From positions 38,647,649 through 38,711,648 of the forward strand of contig NC_087068.1 of assembly GCF_963678635.1 (NCBI RefSeq): DNA of 64,000 nt, read 5' to 3'. Of the stretch, positions 17,166 to 29,180 are shown piece by piece (position 1 is the stretch's first letter; each line of letters starts with the position of its first letter). Origin of the DNA: Symsagittifera roscoffensis. Its lineage: Eukaryota > Xenacoelomorpha > Acoela > Convolutidae. Made by a program: the position numbers and the translations under genes. Under the pieces are notes generated by a model, which saw nothing but the letters and a program-made list of their open reading frames with translations, made no database searches and had not been told where the DNA came from.

Positions 17166-18747
17166 ATTGTGGCCTAGATGTTCTAGATTTCTCTTCAATA
17201 CTTACAGAGGCATCGCGTCGCTTTTTTTTGCTGGCGCCGATGAAGTGATATACAGTAGGGAAGGAACCACACAGGGAGACCCACTGGCATTGTTCTTCTA
17301 TGGTGTTTCAATTCTTCCCTGATTCGGAAGTTAAAGGATCCGAACAATGTGTTATAAAAATGGTATGCTGATGATTCTGCGGCCATAGCAAAGCTCATGA
17401 AACTGGATATTTGGCCCAAAAACTTGAATGAGGAAGATCCAGCCTTCGGTTACTTTCCAGAGCCTTCAAAAGTTTTCTGGTTGTCGATGAACAATATGCT
17501 GAAGAAGCGCATCACATATTTGACTAGTACTCGATTACTATAGTAGAATGGAAGAGGATTTTGGGCGGTTTCATTGGAGACGGAAATGAGAAGGACATCT
17601 ATCTGAAAAAGAAAGAACTTAAATGGGTAGACAAAGTTGAGAAACTTTGTTTTGTGGTAAAAACAGAACCACAATGCGCTTTATCAGGACTGACTAAGTC
17701 CCTACAAGCGGGGAGACCCTTCTGATGGAGAAATTCTTACCTGCCATACTTGGAAATTTGTCAATTTCATCAAAGGAGAGACATCTCTTTTGTTTGCCAG
17801 CAAGAAAGGGTGGTCCTGGAGTATCTAACCCAACCAGTTTTGCTGATGAGTCTTACAACACGTCACGGGAAGCATTTACGGTTCTTTATGATGCTATTGT
17901 TGATCAGCACGGTTTTTCCCATGAAGACCACAGAAAGCAAATGTCTCGATCGCGGAAAAAACATAATCGAATAATGGAAGAAAAAAATGAACAGTTGGTG
18001 GGGGAGTTATTGAATGAGCTACCAGCAGACCAAGTTCGCGCAGTAAAAAGAATCAAGGAAGTAAGCTTGCCTGCCTGGCTGACAGCGTCACCGATTGCTG
18101 CAGAAAACTTTGATCTTTCGGAAGTGGAGTTTCGGGATGCATTGAGTGTCCGGAATAACAAAAATTTGATCGCTTTGCCAACTTTTTGTGATGGTTGCCA
18201 GTCACCATTCACCCTACGGCATGCGTTAGCGTGCAAAAAAGGTGGTCTCTTAATTTTACTGCACAATGGAATTAGGGATGCTGTAGGCGACTTAGCTTCA
18301 TTTGTGGAAGGATGTACAGAGAGAGCCTGTTATTAGAGAATACAACCAGCAAGATGAGACACCCACATGAATTGCAGATTTGTTTTGTCGTGGAGTTTAT
18401 GTTAGACAGGGGGGAGCGTCTTTTGATATTCGTGTCTCTGACACTTACGCCATCTCCTATCAGAACAGAGGCCCATGAGTGTTTTGCACTCAGCAGAGGT
18501 TGAGAAAAAGACAAAATATTCAGACGCGTGTCAGGAAAGACATATGTCTTTCACTCCTCTTGTCGTGTCTGTTGATGGGATGCTTGCTCCAGAATTTGCA
18601 AGTTTCCCTCGGAGAACAGGAAAAGCATTATCTACCAAGTGGGAGAAACCCTATAGTAAAACTATGAACTGGGTGGAGTGCGGGCTGTATTTTGCCGTGC
18701 TCCGTGCTTCCAGTGTTTGCTTCCGAGGCACAAGGACCAAGTGAAGG
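17166..18747 (+). pseudogene. Decayed retroelement ORF: RT C-terminal half, CCHC finger, nuclease-like domain
   Basis: Fragments in several frames line up as one retroelement protein. RT motifs come first: NTYRG near 17,195, EGTTQGDP near 17,260, and the catalytic WYADDSAA with YADD at 17,364-17,375. The readable ORF 17,725-18,336 (203 residues) follows, with a C-X2-C-X7-H-X3-C finger at 18,187-18,232 (CDGCQSPFTLRHALAC). After a break come ADLFCRGV and FDIRV near 18,380-18,450, resembling a PD-(D/E)XK nuclease core. The stretch 18,475-18,744 is a conserved Trp-containing tail (SFTPLVVSVDG, KWEKPYSKTMNWV). It matches a retroelement family I have seen across invertebrates but cannot name. The gene has several stops and frameshifts. 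Its 5' part is missing at the point where the large element ends. Confidence 0.65.
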
Positions 18748-21600
18748 AATCTTGGCTCAGACCATGATTTCTTACCCTAGAGAAAAATTTACGGAAGTTC
18801 TACAATGAAGAGAAATTGGCTAGCTATGTGCAGACTCTGCCAGTAATGTAAAACGTGGACCTAAACGAAACAAAATGTTGAAAAAATGAACCAAATAGAT
18901 AATTTACTGATTAAAAAAAATAATCATAAAAAATAAAAAACAAAAAAATGAAAAAAAAACATAACATTTTTTATATAACTTTTCGCACAATAAATTAAAA
19001 ACTTTTTAGTTAATTTTTTAAGCCAAACAAGCGCTAAATAATCATAAAAAACTAGTTTTCTTTTAATAGCTAAAAATCTAAAAGCATAAATTTCCATATA
19101 ACCAGTGTTACTCATTCACTTTACTAGCTCAAAAATAGACTAAAAAATCAAAATCATTCAAACCGGTTTTTCTCGACACTGGGAATTTTTTTTGTAAATT
19201 TTTAATGTCGTTTGATTCACAATCTAAAAGTTTTCAAAATGATTTATCAGCCAATTCACTGCGATGTTTGCTTGTGGTAGCTGATCTCGAAAGGAAAAAA
19301 AAATCATAAAAAATGAAAAAGAAAAAAATAAACACACCCGAACACAAAGTTTCTCCAAATTTCCAGTGGTCGGCGCACAGTAATGCAGTCAGTTGAGTGT
19401 TTTACCAAAAATCGTGGGTGCTTAGTTTAATTTGTGCTAGTTTAATTTTTTGAAATTCTCTCTACACTAATCTGAGTTAATCGTTAACGCTGCAACTGAA
19501 CCTTATGAGCTTACTCAATATTAAAACAATACAATTTGATTTTATGTAGAATAGTATCGGGAAAAAATTCATTTTTTCTTACTTTCTTCATTTTGGAGGT
19601 AATATGATTTCTAGTCCTATTAGTTTTATAATTTTTATTTTGAAATTTTTCCTGTGATTTGATTTCAAGTATCATTTATTTAGTCAAATTCTAAAATCTG
19701 CGTTTGTTTTTCAGTGTTAGCACTCAATTGGCATGATTAGTCCTCAATTTTTTCATTTTTAACTTAAGAAATGTTTTACTGATTTTGGTTGCTTTTTTCG
19801 ATTTCGTCTTTTAAATATCTTAGTCGTAACAAAAGAACATTTTGTCACAGAAAATAGTCGATGCTACATTTAGACTAAGGCTGGTCAAAATTTCATTAAA
19901 AAGTTTCATTTCACCTTTTCATAATCATATTCACCAAGTTTTTAATTAATTTATAATTGAGTTTTAAAACCAAGAGCTCTGAATTTTTATTTTAGAAAAA
20001 CTGGGATCAATATTCAATGAAAAAGCCAAAATATATTTTTTTGAAATCTTGGAAAACTTTGAAAGTAAAATTGCCCATGTTTTTCGCAAATTGTTAAAAA
20101 TCCTTGAAAAAAATCTTTGGTATCTTTGTTTTTTTCTTCAAGATTCTTTGAAAGTTCTTGAAGAATCTTTGATATCTTCCAAGACTCTTTGGCAAGAAAT
20201 TGCCAAGAAAACCCAGATTTTTTTAAGATTTAACACAGGTTCTTCAAAATTTTTCAAAGATATCAAGGATTGATGGACTTGGGACCTAATGTTATCTAGT
20301 CAAACTGCTACCTGTTTGCTCTGAGTTACATAAATCATATGCTATAGTCATGAAAAATATGAATTGCAAAAGCCCTTGTTGCTACAAATGAGCAAAATTT
20401 CGGCCTGAATTTGGTAAACTAAAAACTTTCAGAAGTTACTCTAAAACACGAAAATCATTTAAATTTAATTATTTTTCAAACTAAAAATTTATTTTTGTAC
20501 ATATTCTTTGATTTTGATTGGGGCAATACAAAACTTTTGGAGAAATTGGGTTCATGGAACATTGCGCATTAATGTACTTGTCTTTACACAATTAATATGC
20601 TTTGCGTTTTTGAACAATGGTGGTGAAAACAATTTAATTTCCTAAAAAAATTAACTGTATCTATCAACAAAAAGACAAAGTTGACGGATCTAAAAAATAA
20701 AGTAGCAAATAACCCTTGCGCGTCCAAAATTAAATTTCAAAAGATTTGAGTAACTTTTTCTCAAACGAGACGTTTTGCATGAGGTGGTAACCAGAATTAT
20801 TTTCTATGCAGTTCAGCAGTACGCGGATACAGTCGAGCTCGAAGTTATTTAATTTAGGTTTTATAGATTAAACGTTGCTTGTGTAACCATTTAAATGGTG
20901 TGAAAATGTTTGAAGCTGCAAAAACACTTGGAATTGATCTCAAAAAAATCAAGTACTGTCAAATAAATTGAGATGATTTTTTTTGAATTGAGTACTTAAA
21001 ATGAAATTTTTATTCTAAAAAGTTACACACAGAGGCAAAACGGAGCTTTGCACTACTTATGATACCAATAGAATAGCATTTCAAGCTAGCAGACTGGAAA
21101 GAAAAGTCACTAAGTTCAAAAAAGGAAGCACACTTGCAGCCATAACTAAAAAAATTCAAAATATTGTATGGATTAATGTTTTATTTGCGAAAACACAATC
21201 GACGACGTTTGACGAAGATTCAGAAAACTTATTGAGCAGAATTTGAGCCGACAAAACTTGAGTAATTTCCAGTAAAACGGAAAACCAAGTTTGTGTCATG
21301 AAAAACTTTGAACTATAATTTCCAATTTCAGATTTGGTATTTTGTGCGATCTGTAGTGGAGCTCAAAAGTTATGTTTACAAAAGTTAGGCCACAAAAGTT
21401 GCAAAAACGAAAATTAATACGGAGTTAAGGCAGATAAAATTACAAACTGGCGGAGTAATTGAAAACACTAAAAAATAACAAGGAAAACTTGCTACAGTTG
21501 AAAAACGAAGGAAGATGTGGCAGCTAAGCCGACAAAATAAGCAGACAAACAATAAGCCGATAATTTTATTTGAAATTGAATCTTTCCCGTTTAAAAAAAT
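18748..21600. other. AT-rich non-coding DNA
   Basis: No credible coding frame. Around 20,040-20,275 there is a cluster of short self-similar strings (TTCTTCAAGATTCTTTGAAA and relatives) that could fold back locally. Otherwise nothing is identified. Confidence 0.5.
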
Positions 21601-21604
21601 AACA

Positions 21605-21898
21605 CGTCTCTGTCTGGGTTAAATCCAGCAGCTTTGACTTCCTAAGCGTATTTTTTAAGGCCAATGTAAAATTTTGTTTTCGTTTTGAACCAAGGGACCA
21701 CCAGAAAATGAAGTGATCACCAGTAAAATACTTGAAGTGACGACCAGTAAAATACTTGGTCTCTGTCAGGTTTGAATCCAGCAGCTTTGACGTCCCAAGC
21801 GTATTTGTTAAGGCCAATGTAAAATTTTGTTTTCGTTTTGAATCAAGGGACCACCAAAAATTGAAGTGACCACCAGTAAAATACTTGAAAGTCACCAT
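21605..21898 (+). repeat. Two-copy tandem repeat, period about 153 bp
   Basis: The block starting GTCTCTGTCTGGGTTAAATC recurs 153 bases later with small changes, including CCAGCAGCTTTGAC (21,625 and 21,778) and AAGGGACCACCA. Each unit also repeats CACCAGTAAAATACTTG. An ORF read across it is a by-product of the duplication. Confidence 0.7.
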
Positions 21899-23429
21899 TC
21901 GGAAAAAATATATTATAGAGTAGTTTGCCCATAAATTGTGATCAAATGTGCACGAGCTGCCAAATATATAACCGGTTTTTTGGGAAAAAAACTAACAATT
22001 TTAGCTCTTACCAAGTGTATACTTTTATTATGACAATTTATCCACCAGAAAAAATTTCAAAATACCAGTTGTTCAGCTCTTCACGGAAAACCGCTGGTGT
22101 GTCTATGGTTTCAGGATCTACACGCCATTTTTTGGCTACGTTTGTGGGCTGGATAATGTTGCCGTAAACTCAAGCATCAAGGGTGGCCTCGAATAACGAC
22201 ATATTAATTCACCAGCCTTTCTCCTCAATTTATTTAAACTTTAAAATATTATTGGGAGTTGAAATTAAAATTAACAGCTTGACGTTTTTGTTCGATGATT
22301 AACTCTCTTCTGAGAAGTGCCAACTATTACCGAATTTTCGCGAGCATAAAAACAAGTTATCGCGCACCTTTTGATGCTCAAAATATCAACTAAGGAATTC
22401 AATTCAGATGGAAAATAAAAAAAAACACATTAGGGTAAAAAAAATTGTCAATCTTCTTTTCATTCAAACAAAGATTTTATCAATTTTTTATCTATTACCA
22501 GCGAATTTTTCTCATTCAAAAGAAAAATTTTAGGAAGAAAATCTCTATGTTGTACAAAAATTTGAAAACAAACTAATGGAATTTCAGTGAAGTGGCTGAC
22601 TTAGTTTCCGAACTCCAATTTTTTAAAAAACGAGTTTGAAAAATTTCTTTGCTTAGATAACACAAGGTTCATAATGAACTTTTAATTTGTAATTTTTATC
22701 TCAATTTATGCGGGGAAATTTGTAAATTTTAGATATCATTGTTTTCGGGTTTCAAAATAAATTTGGCAAAATGAATTTAGGCCAACATTAGTAGCAAATC
22801 AAACACAAGCGCCATTAAAATACAAATGCTTTCAATTTTAGAAAAAAAATTAAAAAAAAAAAATCATATATCACAAGGATTGCATAAGTCTTTAAAAAGT
22901 CCGAAATTTTCAAGATGTAAAAAGCATGGGTTGAATTCTGTACTCTAACCTTAGACAATTGTCGTCTAGAGCACAAAGATAACTCTGCTTCAAATAAATA
23001 GGATCTGACAAATCCGTGAACTTCAATTGATTATAGATCAAGCCATCGAAAGATTCGGTGATTTTTTTAAGCAAACTGTTTGCGCAAGACGATCTGCATG
23101 ACTATATATATCACCGGCCAACGTAACTTAGGAAACAAATTAAACAGTTTATGAGTACTTCAGAAAATGAAAGTTTTTGAAGAGTTTTGGGTATTTTAGA
23201 GAAAAAACGATCTATCAAAGCGTAATTTACGCAAACTATCATTTTAAATCATCAGATAAATAAATAACTATTCGATTCTTTTCCGAATGAAATTTTGTTA
23301 AATCTAAATATGAAAAGAAAATCGTTATCTTCTTCTTGCGAAGCAGTTAAAAAAAACTCGGCACTAGTCTATAGATGTAAAGAACTTAAAATCAAAAATC
23401 AAAGCAAAGAAGGCTGCTTAATTTAAGAC
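21899..23429. other. AT-rich non-coding DNA
   Basis: No supported gene. Short ORFs here lack conserved features. Confidence 0.5.
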
Positions 23430-24524
23430 ACAGGCTGGTAGAAAATAGGCCAATCCAGAAAATGTTTGAAAGAAATCTCTTTGAGAAGGAATGGCTGAAA
23501 TTATATTTTGCAAACATGCAATCTTGAAAACATGATCCCAAAATGATCCGACGAAATTTTGCATCGAGAAAAATTTGTGACTTCTGCGCTTTTACAATGG
23601 TAAACACACAGAGGCAACAAGCAAGTAAAAGCAAAAAGAGCAACAAAACTGAAATGAAAGTTGCTAGATAAATTTGAGTTGAATTTCAACTCAGTTGAGT
23701 TGAAACAAAACAATATTATTGACGTTCATCAATTGTATGTTTACGGTCTTCTCAAATTTTGTATGCAATCAGTCATTAACTAGCATTCGAATGACTTTCT
23801 CAATCAATTTTTTTTGCTGAAATCAGCAACAATAATAATACAAGATGATGAGTTTTTCCTACTTTCAAAAACTTTTGTGTGAAGAAAATCAAATCTGCTT
23901 TGAAAAACCGGGGATCTAAAATTTTGAGCACCTTGAGCGTTAATATTTTATGGCTAAAAAAACTCGGTCAAATGAGTCATCGTGAACTGTCGGTGTGCGT
24001 CCACAAATTAAAAAACAACCTTTTGGTAAATTCCGAGTTTGTTCATTTCATATTTAAAAACTGTGAACATCAAAATAAATTTTCCCCAAAACTCCTTCCA
24101 AAAAATAAAATGTTTCCTAGTATCAATTTTAATGCTACCACAAGTGTTAAATAACTCCAATTCTACTCCTCAATGCTCCTAAAATGTGACTGCTCAAATT
24201 GTGCTGCTTTTCGAGAAATCGCAGTTTTTCTGAAAATTCCAGTTTTCTTTAATAACTTGATAAATTAAAAAACCCTTCGTAAGTTCTTTCATGAATATCT
24301 GTACTTTTAAAATTAAACTGATTTTTATAAATGGCAAAATTGATTTAACTGAAGAAGGAAATTTTGATAAACTTTTTTTTTATTTCATTTTTTGAGGTGC
24401 TACGGCAAGAGTTTAGTTTGGCTTCGCATCTAGTCGAAAGATATGACGGCTCTGTTAATTGTCTTTTTGAAAAAGATCACTTTCTGACAGTCTAGATTAA
24501 AATGAAATTAAACTTAGAAATTAT
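23430..24524 (+). repeat. Dispersed repeat family 1, longer copy
   Basis: The stretches 23,430-23,920 and 24,330-24,524 are near-identical to 27,384-27,865 and 27,930-28,127. Shared landmarks are GGCCAATCCAGAAAATGTTT, GATGATCAG/GATGAGTTTTTCC and GATTTAACTGAAGAAGGAAA. The roughly 400 bases at 23,920-24,320 are absent from the other copy. No coding potential is evident. It is probably a non-autonomous element or a segmental duplication. Confidence 0.7.
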
Positions 24525-24534
24525 TTTATCAGTT

Positions 24535-24634
24535 GGGCTCTCAGTGGGAGTTTATTACTCCCTTTGTCTATCCTCTCACTAATAGGGCTCTCAGTGGGAG
24601 TTTATTACTCCCTATGTCTATCCTCTCACTAATC
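24535..24634 (+). repeat. Two 50-bp tandem units containing a hairpin
   Basis: Two almost identical 50-base units begin GGGCTCTCAGTGGGAG. Each contains the inverted repeat GGGAGT-TTATT-ACTCCC. They follow directly the 3' end of dispersed repeat family 1 copy 1 and are absent after copy 2. Confidence 0.75.
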
Positions 24635-24868
24635 AAAACGTTATCGATAACTATTACTTGTATAAACTGTTTCTTTGATTTTCTTGTTAGGAAAAATAAA
24701 TGATTTTTCTACATTAAACAGTCATTTTTAAGTAGCATAATCGTAGATAAGTCCTCAGAAACGAGCAAAAAAATTATGAGGTAAAACGAATTACAAAAAA
24801 ATTTGGTGCAGATGCTTTTGCTTATCTCGAAGCCAAAACATACGGAATCAGTATCAGTCGGAGTCGAT

Positions 24869-25100
24869 CTTCGGTGAATCTAGGATTTTCTCGAGGGGGG
24901 GGGGGGGGCAAATTTTCAAACTCTAGCGAGCAGTCTTCAAAATTAGAATTCATTGGTTCCGAGCGCACCTGTTAAAAAATTTTAGGGTTGTTTGGCCTAA
25001 AATGGATGTCATAAAATAATGTCAAAGAGGGATGCTTTGGTTGGTGAGGGGTCGAATCCCTGAGAGGAAGGCTCAATTCCTCCCCTAAATCCGCCCCCTG
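24869..25100 (+). mobile_element. Diverged MITE related to the 55,261 element
   Basis: The 5' part GAATCTAGGATTTTCTCGAG and the 3' part CCTAAATCCGCCCCCTG match the ends of the MITE at 55,261-55,618. A G homopolymer of about 14 lies at 24,896-24,909. No clear target duplication remains. It is an older copy. Confidence 0.6.
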
Positions 25101-25781
25101 CCCGATCACGGGATAAAAGCCTCTACCCGATCTCGGAATTATCAATATACGTTTTATATGCTTCGCTTATGTATCCCTCGATCCGATTTTTGCCCCTGTA
25201 AGTTCAAAAACCCAGTTTGTTGAAATTGAATTTCTTAATTACGGTGCTTTTATTGTATTATATTCTTTTATATTTAATTATATTTTAGAATGCACATTAA
25301 ATGTCCATGATTCATAGAAATCAAATATTAGTGGACAGACAGAAGTGAAAAATTCAATCATTATTAAATTTGGAATTCTAATTAAATCTACTACAATATG
25401 AATTGAGTGAAAACAACTAACTACTTTTATATCATCTATTTAGAGAATTCTGTAACCTACAACTTTATTGAAAATTTGGGATTATTTGCACGAATATATA
25501 AAGCACCCACTAAAATTTGTTATTCAGCTATTTAAAAATTGCTCAAATCTTGATAATAAGATAGAAATTGAAAATGTACATGACAACGCAAACCAAATTT
25601 AGGAACACGTGTACTATGTTTTTTATACTTTATTCAATCAAATTTCAGCAAGACATGTTTTTGCAGCGCATTAACATACTGTAATTTTCTTAAGTAAAAT
25701 AACGAGGTGCTCGTGTGAGTTGGACTGTTAGTATTTTTAATACAAGTCTTTAATGTTTTTCTTTTACCGTTGTCTGGTTAT
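25101..25781. other. Non-coding DNA, possible 3' UTR of the minus-strand exon
   Basis: AT-rich with no ORF. The part next to 25,782 may be the 3' UTR of the minus-strand exon. Confidence 0.4.
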
Positions 25782-26434
25782 CTAGTGACAAGTGGATCGC
25801 GAGGCGCACTGGTTGATCATTCGGCTTTTCATCAATCCGAATGACTTGTTTTTAGTCGCCACGTTCTTATGACGCTGCAAGTTCTGCCTCTTCAAAGCGT
25901 TCTTTGAGTTTGCTTTGTGCTCTTTCTTAGCTTTGAGCTTAGCTTGTTGGTCCTTTTTAGCGGCTTCAAACTTCGGATCTTCTTGAATCTGCAGCGCCGC
26001 TTGGAGCGAACTAGGTCTAACTTGATACTTTTTGGGCTTCTTTCGATGACTAACTAAGGTCCTAACATCGGCTTGACTGTTTTCTAAATAGTCTCGCACG
26101 TCTTCAGTGCGCGACACAGAAAGTTCTAGAAGGCAATTTTCGACGTAAGACGCCTCGAGAATTTTCTCCGCGTCTAAGTTTGCTAAGGAGGCAGTTGCTT
26201 CGTTCAGATGGAAACAAGAAGGCGGACCCATGTCCCAACAGTTAGTTTGACTATATTTAGTCTCGAATTGAGGTTCCGAGAAGTTGCTACGAAGAAGCAT
26301 TGATTCAGAGGAATCAGTTTGGTCCATTGGGTGGTAGGAGGACTCCCGGATAGAGCTGGTTCTGCTCGTACTAGTAGAAGGCTCACTCGGTTCACCGTCT
26401 ATACCAACTTCATGTTCCATCACATCAGCAGCAC
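25782..26434 (-). CDS. Probable last coding exon of an unknown host gene
   Basis: On the minus strand an open frame of about 210 codons ends in a stop at 25,782. It is visibly more GC-rich than its flanks and has balanced codon use. Its upstream edge carries a splice acceptor (TTTTGCCGTAG then GTGCTGCTGATG), with the frame open up to it, so this is more likely a terminal exon than a complete gene. If it is complete, the first ATG is at 26,420. The N-terminal half is acidic and Ser/Thr-rich (EPSEPSTSTSRTSS). The C-terminal half is very basic and coiled (KAKKEHKANSKNALKRQNLQ), suggesting nucleic-acid or nuclear binding. No family recognised. Confidence 0.55.
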
Positions 26435-26689
26435 CTACGGCAAAATTTAATTAACATCAGCTTTATCGTATTAATATTGGGGGGGGGGGGGGCAAGTGGA
26501 GACTCGCGCCACTTGCAATACTCAGTCCAAAAAAAAATAACCGGAGAAATTATTGCCACATACTTTCACTAACAAAATGAGCCTAATTATCACTAAATTA
26601 AAATGGAATACTATCGCAAAAAAAACTTGCCTCTTAAAAAAATTTAATTAGCTTGCGATAAAAAACATAGCCAGAGTTGGAAAAAAACC

Positions 26690-27295
26690 ATTGAACGCAA
26701 AAAAGACAAACTTTCGAATTTCAAACAAATATATGGCAATAAATCTCTTTGAATTTCAAGAACAATTGATAATTTGACCTTTTTTGGTAAAATTGAGAAA
26801 ACGGAAAAATTGGATAAGTTTTTATTCCGCTAAAATCAAAAATTAAATCCCACCTTCGAAACTAAAACTAAACTAATTTTGTTCGCGCCATTTCGTCTTT
26901 TACAATAAGCAGGGCTGTCATGTTATTAACAAGGTGTTATTAACAGACCTATATTTAACATGTTAATAACTATCTCCTCCAGTGCAGGATTGGAGCGGTG
27001 TTTCTCAACTCTCGGACTCACTTATGGAAAACTCCGAAGTTCTTTGGGCGTCGAGAAGGCTGGAAAGCTGGCTTTTCTCTTTAAACAACTCAATGAGTGA
27101 TTTTAAAACTCAATTTTGTTTTTAACGTGTTTTTTTCATATAATTAACATGTTAACATGTTAAAAACGTTTTAGTTAACAATATGACAGCCCTGACAATA
27201 AGAGAGTTTGTTCTGCCTACCTTCTAGTAAATGAACTTGAATTGAACTCAAAACTAGCATATATACCTAAAAAAAAGGGGGTCATTCATATGTGA
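26690..27295 (+). repeat. Dispersed repeat family 2, copy interrupted by a MITE
   Basis: The sequence around ATATATGGCAATAAATCTCT, CTTTGAATTTCAAGAACAA and ACCTTCTAGTAAATGAACTT matches 31,060-31,370 once the 285-bp MITE is removed. Both end near AGCATATATACC. The MITE insertion is therefore younger than the repeat. Confidence 0.7.
26910..27194 (+). mobile_element. 285-bp hAT-type MITE with perfect 8-bp target duplication
   Basis: Terminal inverted repeats start CAGGGCTGTCATGTT on the left and, as reverse complement, CAGGGCTGTCATATTGTT on the right. The flanks are ACAATAAG at 26,902-26,909 and again at 27,195-27,202, an exact 8-bp target-site duplication as made by hAT transposases. The interior has no ORF. 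It repeats TTAACATGTTAA-type palindromes near both ends. It is inserted into dispersed repeat family 2. Confidence 0.9.
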
Positions 27296-27383
27296 ATTTA
27301 TTTGTATGAATTCATTTTTGCAGCAAAAATGCCTTCAAGTTGGGTTGAAAAAGAACTCTTAGTATAACGAAAGCATTTGCTGG

Positions 27384-28127
27384 TAGAAAACAGGCCAATC
27401 CAGAAAATGTTTGAAAGAAACCTCCTTGAGGAGGAATGGCTGAAATTATATTTTGCAAACATGCAATCTTAAAAACATGATCCCAAAATGATCCGACGAA
27501 ATTTTGCATCGAGAAGAATTCTTAACTCCTGCGCTTTTACAATGGTAAACACACAGAGGCAACAAGCAAATAAAAGCAAAAGAAGCAACAAAACCGATGT
27601 GAAAAATGCTAGATAAATTTTAGTTGAGTTTCAACTCAGTTCAGTTTAAACAAAACAATATTCTTGCCGTCCATCAATTGTATGTTTACGGTCTTCTGAA
27701 ATTTTGTATGCAATCAGTCAATAACTTGCATTCGAATGACTTTTTCAATAATTTTTTTTTGCTGAAATCAGCAACAACTATAATACAAGATGATCAGTTT
27801 TTCCTACTTTCAAAAAACTTGTGTGAAGAAAATCAAATCTGCTTTGCAAAACCGAGGACCTAAAATTAAAACTTTTTAAATTAAAAAACTAAAAACTAAA
27901 TTAAAAATTTTTTAAATTAAACTGTTTTTTATGGCAAAATTGATTTAACTGAAGAAGGAAATTTTGTTTTAATTTTTTTCTCCTCTTTTTTGGGGTGCTA
28001 CAGCAAGAGTTCAGTTTGGCTGCGCATCTAGTCGAGAGATATGACGGCTCCATTAATTGTCTTTTTAAAAAATATCACTTCTGGTAGCCTAGATTAAAAT
28101 AAAATTAAATTTAGAAATTATTTTATC
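27384..28127 (+). repeat. Dispersed repeat family 1, internally deleted copy
   Basis: Second copy of the family at 23,430-24,524 in the same orientation, lacking the central ~400 bases. A low-complexity AATTAAAAA patch marks the deletion junction near 27,870-27,930. Both copies end near the same string, GAAATTATTTTATC. Confidence 0.7.
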
Positions 28128-28156
28128 TGTGTTTTGTTGAATTTAAACAAAATAGG

Positions 28157-28215
28157 GTACATTTAAAGACATTTAATGAAAAAAAAAGGAAATCATCACG
28201 ACCTATATAACAATC
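28157..28215 (+). repeat. Short dispersed repeat family 3
   Basis: AAATCATCACGACCTATATA and the following ~40 bases recur at 31,452-31,505 with small changes. Too short to classify. Confidence 0.5.
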
Positions 28216-28254
28216 TGAACTACGTCCAGCGACTCTTAATAAGCCGAAAACAAA

Positions 28255-28790
28255 CAAGACTGCTCGTATCAGGGCGAAGCCCTGAATGTTCCGACTGCCT
28301 ATTAAGGTTTATGGAGCAGTAATAACATTAAAAAATTAAAAGTAATAAAACAAAATGAAATTTTTTTTAAAATTTTTTTAAAATAAAAATCATCCCCCCC
28401 ACACGCCATATAAAGTACAAAAGGATAGATTTCGCTACTTGTAACAAATCAACTATGGCAAATAAGCTTCGTTAAACCAATTTGGAACGATTTCTAATAC
28501 GGATTAACTCTCCGCTTACGCGTTAATAGCGCGAAATATATCGCGCGTTAATTGTCCCAAATTGACCAAAATGGCAATCTTTAAACCCCCATAACTTTAC
28601 GAAAAAAGATCACAGGTGAAATATCTTTTCAAATTTGAGCTCAGGACAACAATGCCTTTCGAATGATATAAAAAAATTCCGTCAAAAATGGCTAGTTAAA
28701 AAGTCGAAATTTGTCTGAAGAAAAAAAAAAACCCACCCCGAGCACAAATATTCCGTTACTTTCGTATCGAAAGTCGGAACAACAAGATAT
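28255..28790 (+). repeat. Hairpin-ended repeat, copy 1
   Basis: The left end carries the perfect hairpin TCAGGGCGAAGCCCTGA followed by GTTCCGACTGCC. The right end carries TTTCGTATCGAAA with GTCGGAAC. An inverted copy of the whole unit is at 56,745-57,245, and a fragment of the right end is at 52,257-52,350. The interior includes TCCCCCCACACGCCATATA and a GCGCGAAATATATCGCGC palindrome. No ORF. Probably a non-autonomous element of unknown class. Confidence 0.65.
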
Positions 28791-28959
28791 GTTTTATCAA
28801 AGTTGATCGATTTACAATCAAAATGTAAGAACTATTTAGCTTTCGAAAACTGGGAACCTAAAACCGCGAATACTAAAAAAGCACTCAACCTCATAAATTG
28901 ACCCGACGGAATGTCAATTGAAGCATGAAATAAAATCAAAACGGAGCCAACCAGTAAAA

Positions 28960-29180
28960 GATAAACCCTTCAAAAAACGTGTCCAAAATGGCATTTTGAC
29001 CTTTTCTTTAAGATTTTCCCAGCAGCTCAAAAATTTTTGTCAAAAAGGGGTCTTTATAGCGTTCTGGGAGCGATAGCAAAATCAATATTGTCGACATAAA
29101 AAGGTCAACAAAGTTATAATTTGACTTTTTGGAACTCCACCCCCTCCTCTTGATAAAATCCTAGCTCCGCCCGTCTAGTG
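28960..29180 (-). mobile_element. Fragment of the CGGATCTAGG MITE family, reverse orientation
   Basis: CTTGATAAAATCCTAGCTCCGC at the right end is the reverse of the family's 5' end. The internal GGTCTTTATAGCGTTCTG matches, in reverse, the sequence flanking the minus-strand gypsy element at about 57,495. Confidence 0.55.
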
